Shown: positions 62,717 through 64,000 of the stretch, one piece after another | Position numbering within the stretch: position 1 is the first letter of the stretch | Layout: each line of letters starts with the position of its first letter | Source: Metasolibacillus sp. | Lineage (GTDB): Bacteria; Bacillota; Bacilli; Bacillales_A; Planococcaceae | Assembly: GCF_025291715.1 (NCBI RefSeq) | Contig: NZ_JAMBIZ010000013.1 | Location: forward strand, 1 to 64,000 | Length of the DNA stretch: 64,000 nucleotides | Direction of reading: 5' to 3' | Notes under the pieces: generated by a model | Told to the model about the DNA's origin: nothing | The model's database searches: none | What the model saw: the letters and a program-made list of their open reading frames with translations, nothing else | Position numbers and translations under genes: made by a program

Positions 62717-62986
62717 TTACTTCAATAATGTAACAAGCACGTAAATTTGTAAGGCTGCAAGCAATGGAAAACCAAATGCAAAGGAATTGTGGCGCGTTTT
62801 ATGACGGAATAAATACATGCCAAGCACACCACCAATTGCCCCACCTAAAATGGCTACACTAAATAATGTTTTTTCTGCAATACGCCACTCTTTTTTCATT
62901 GCTTTTGCCTTATCTCGATACATCAGTATGCAAAGGATAAGCGACATGACCGCTACATATGCAAGTGCAGCAAATTCTATTTTCAT
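62717..62986 (-). CDS. ysdA: DUF1294 membrane protein (YsdA)
   Basis: An 89-residue protein with three membrane helices (4-22, 40-60, 70-88) and the family segment WRIAEKTLFSVAILGGAIGGVLGMYLFRHKTRHNSFAFGFPLL. Convergent with ysdB and downstream of rplT as in B. subtilis. Function unknown. Confidence 0.9.
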   Translation of the reverse strand: MKIEFAALAYVAVMSLILCILMYRDKAKAMKKEWRIAEKTLFSVAILGGAIGGVLGMYLFRHKTRHNSFAFGFPLLAALQIYVLVTLLK

Positions 62987-63009
62987 TTTTTCACCCCATA
63001 CAAGAAAAA

Positions 63010-63033
63010 AGACTGATGGATACCCACCAGTCT
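63010..63033 (-). terminator. Terminator of the infC-rpmI-rplT operon
   Basis: AGACTGATGG and CCACCAGTCT pair around four bases with one wobble; TTTTTTC follows on the minus strand. Confidence 0.85.
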
Positions 63034-63040
63034 GTATTCA

Positions 63041-63415
<375 letters not shown>

Positions 63416-63468
63416 CTAATTCTTTCGAATAGATTATTTTAGATTTGAACCTGACTGTTCAATTGTGA

Positions 63469-63669
63469 TTATTTCATGTAAGTTAATAATGAACGGATAC
63501 GTTTGAAATCGCCTGAAGTAGCGACTTTCGCTTTACGTAGGTGACGCTTTTGCTTAGTTGATTTGTTAGCAAATAAGTGGCTACCATAAGCACGGTCAAA
63601 TTTTAATTTTCCAGTACCCGTTTTTTTGAAACGCTTAGCAGCGCCACGGTGAGTTTTCATTTTTGGCAT
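63469..63669 (-). CDS. rpmI: 50S ribosomal protein L35
   Basis: A 66-residue basic ribosomal protein: [22 protein letters not shown] start and [26 protein letters not shown] precedes the ATG. Middle gene of infC-rpmI-rplT. Confidence 0.98.
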   Translation of the reverse strand: MPKMKTHRGAAKRFKKTGTGKLKFDRAYGSHLFANKSTKQKRHLRKAKVATSGDFKRIRSLLTYMK

Positions 63670-63701
63670 GTCGAATTTCCTCCTAAACTAAATACTAAAT
63701 A

Positions 63702-64000
63702 TTATTGTTTTTCGTTCTTTGGTTGAAGAACTAAAAACATGCTGCGGCCATCCATTTTCGGTTTTTGTTCAACCGTTGCAACTTCGGCACAAGCTTCAGC
63801 AAAGCGATCTAACACACGTTGACCAATTTCTTTGTGTGTAATCGCACGACCTTTAAAGCGAATGCTTGCTTTTACTTTGTCTCCTTTTTCAAGGAACTTA
63901 ATTGCTGCACGTAGCTTCGTTTGGTAATCATGCTCATCGATTGTTGGGCTCAAACGAACCTCTTTCATCACGATGACCTTTTGATTTTTACGAATTTCGC
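63702..64000 (-). CDS. infC: Translation initiation factor IF-3 (3' part only)
   Basis: The C-terminal about 99 residues of IF-3, running off the right edge. The frame enters as [25 protein letters not shown] and contains [18 protein letters not shown] and [15 protein letters not shown]. The ATG at 63971 is internal, not the start. IF-3 binds the 30S subunit and proofreads the initiation codon. First gene of the operon. Confidence 0.97.
   Translation of the reverse strand, partial: EIRKNQKVIVMKEVRLSPTIDEHDYQTKLRAAIKFLEKGDKVKASIRFKGRAITHKEIGQRVLDRFAEACAEVATVEQKPKMDGRSMFLVLQPKNEKQ

Overview
The window reads as about 64 kb of chromosome from a low-GC, endospore-forming member of the Bacillales, most likely Lysinibacillus or a close relative (inference from protein style, intergenic repeats and gene order; no search was run). 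The spore genes gerE and sspI, a sigma-W-type gene (ysdB) and long collinearity with the Bacillus subtilis block infC-rpmI-rplT ... pheST ... rnhC-zapA-cvpA-polX-mutS2 ... lcfA-fadR-fadB-etfBA ... trxA-uvrC ... sdhCAB ... gerE-racE-rph support this. Layout from left to right. Positions 1-73 hold the 5' end of a group II intron that entered just behind a terminator-like hairpin. Positions 122-7.8 kb are accessory metabolism: SelO, a lipoprotein, an AraC regulator, a serine hydrolase, glyoxalase-fold proteins, an SH3-polysaccharide deacetylase and an aminoglycoside-phosphotransferase-like protein. Positions 7.9-11.6 kb look like a decayed genomic island beside tRNA-Arg(TCT): a frameshifted tyrosine integrase, phage-like fragments and an intact, unrecognised two-gene unit (a cytosolic 329-residue protein plus a four-helix membrane protein) with its own promoter, terminator and an SOS-box-like palindrome. 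From 11.7 to 64 kb the backbone resumes: nucleotide and RNA housekeeping, glutamate racemase, spore regulator GerE, succinate dehydrogenase, UvrC and thioredoxin, an ECF sigma/anti-sigma pair, the fatty-acid degradation operon with its FadR operator, MutS2/PolX/CvpA/ZapA, RNase HIII, an M3 peptidase, an efflux pump with a divergent TetR, YqhG/YqhH, an orphan F420-ligase-like protein with a divergent LysR regulator, a T-box controlled pheST operon, an rRNA methylase, SspI, ArgF, an M42 peptidase, 5-oxoprolinase PxpABC, YsdAB, and the L20/L35/IF3 operon cut by the right edge. Intergenic space is unusually structured. There are two arrays of an abutting 21-bp repeat, a dispersed modular palindromic repeat family, a run of six consecutive hairpins between sspI and argF, and at least two gene remnants that have no intact reading frame. 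Most operons end in clear stem-loop terminators, and several start codons were moved inward or to TTG because of the Shine-Dalgarno position.
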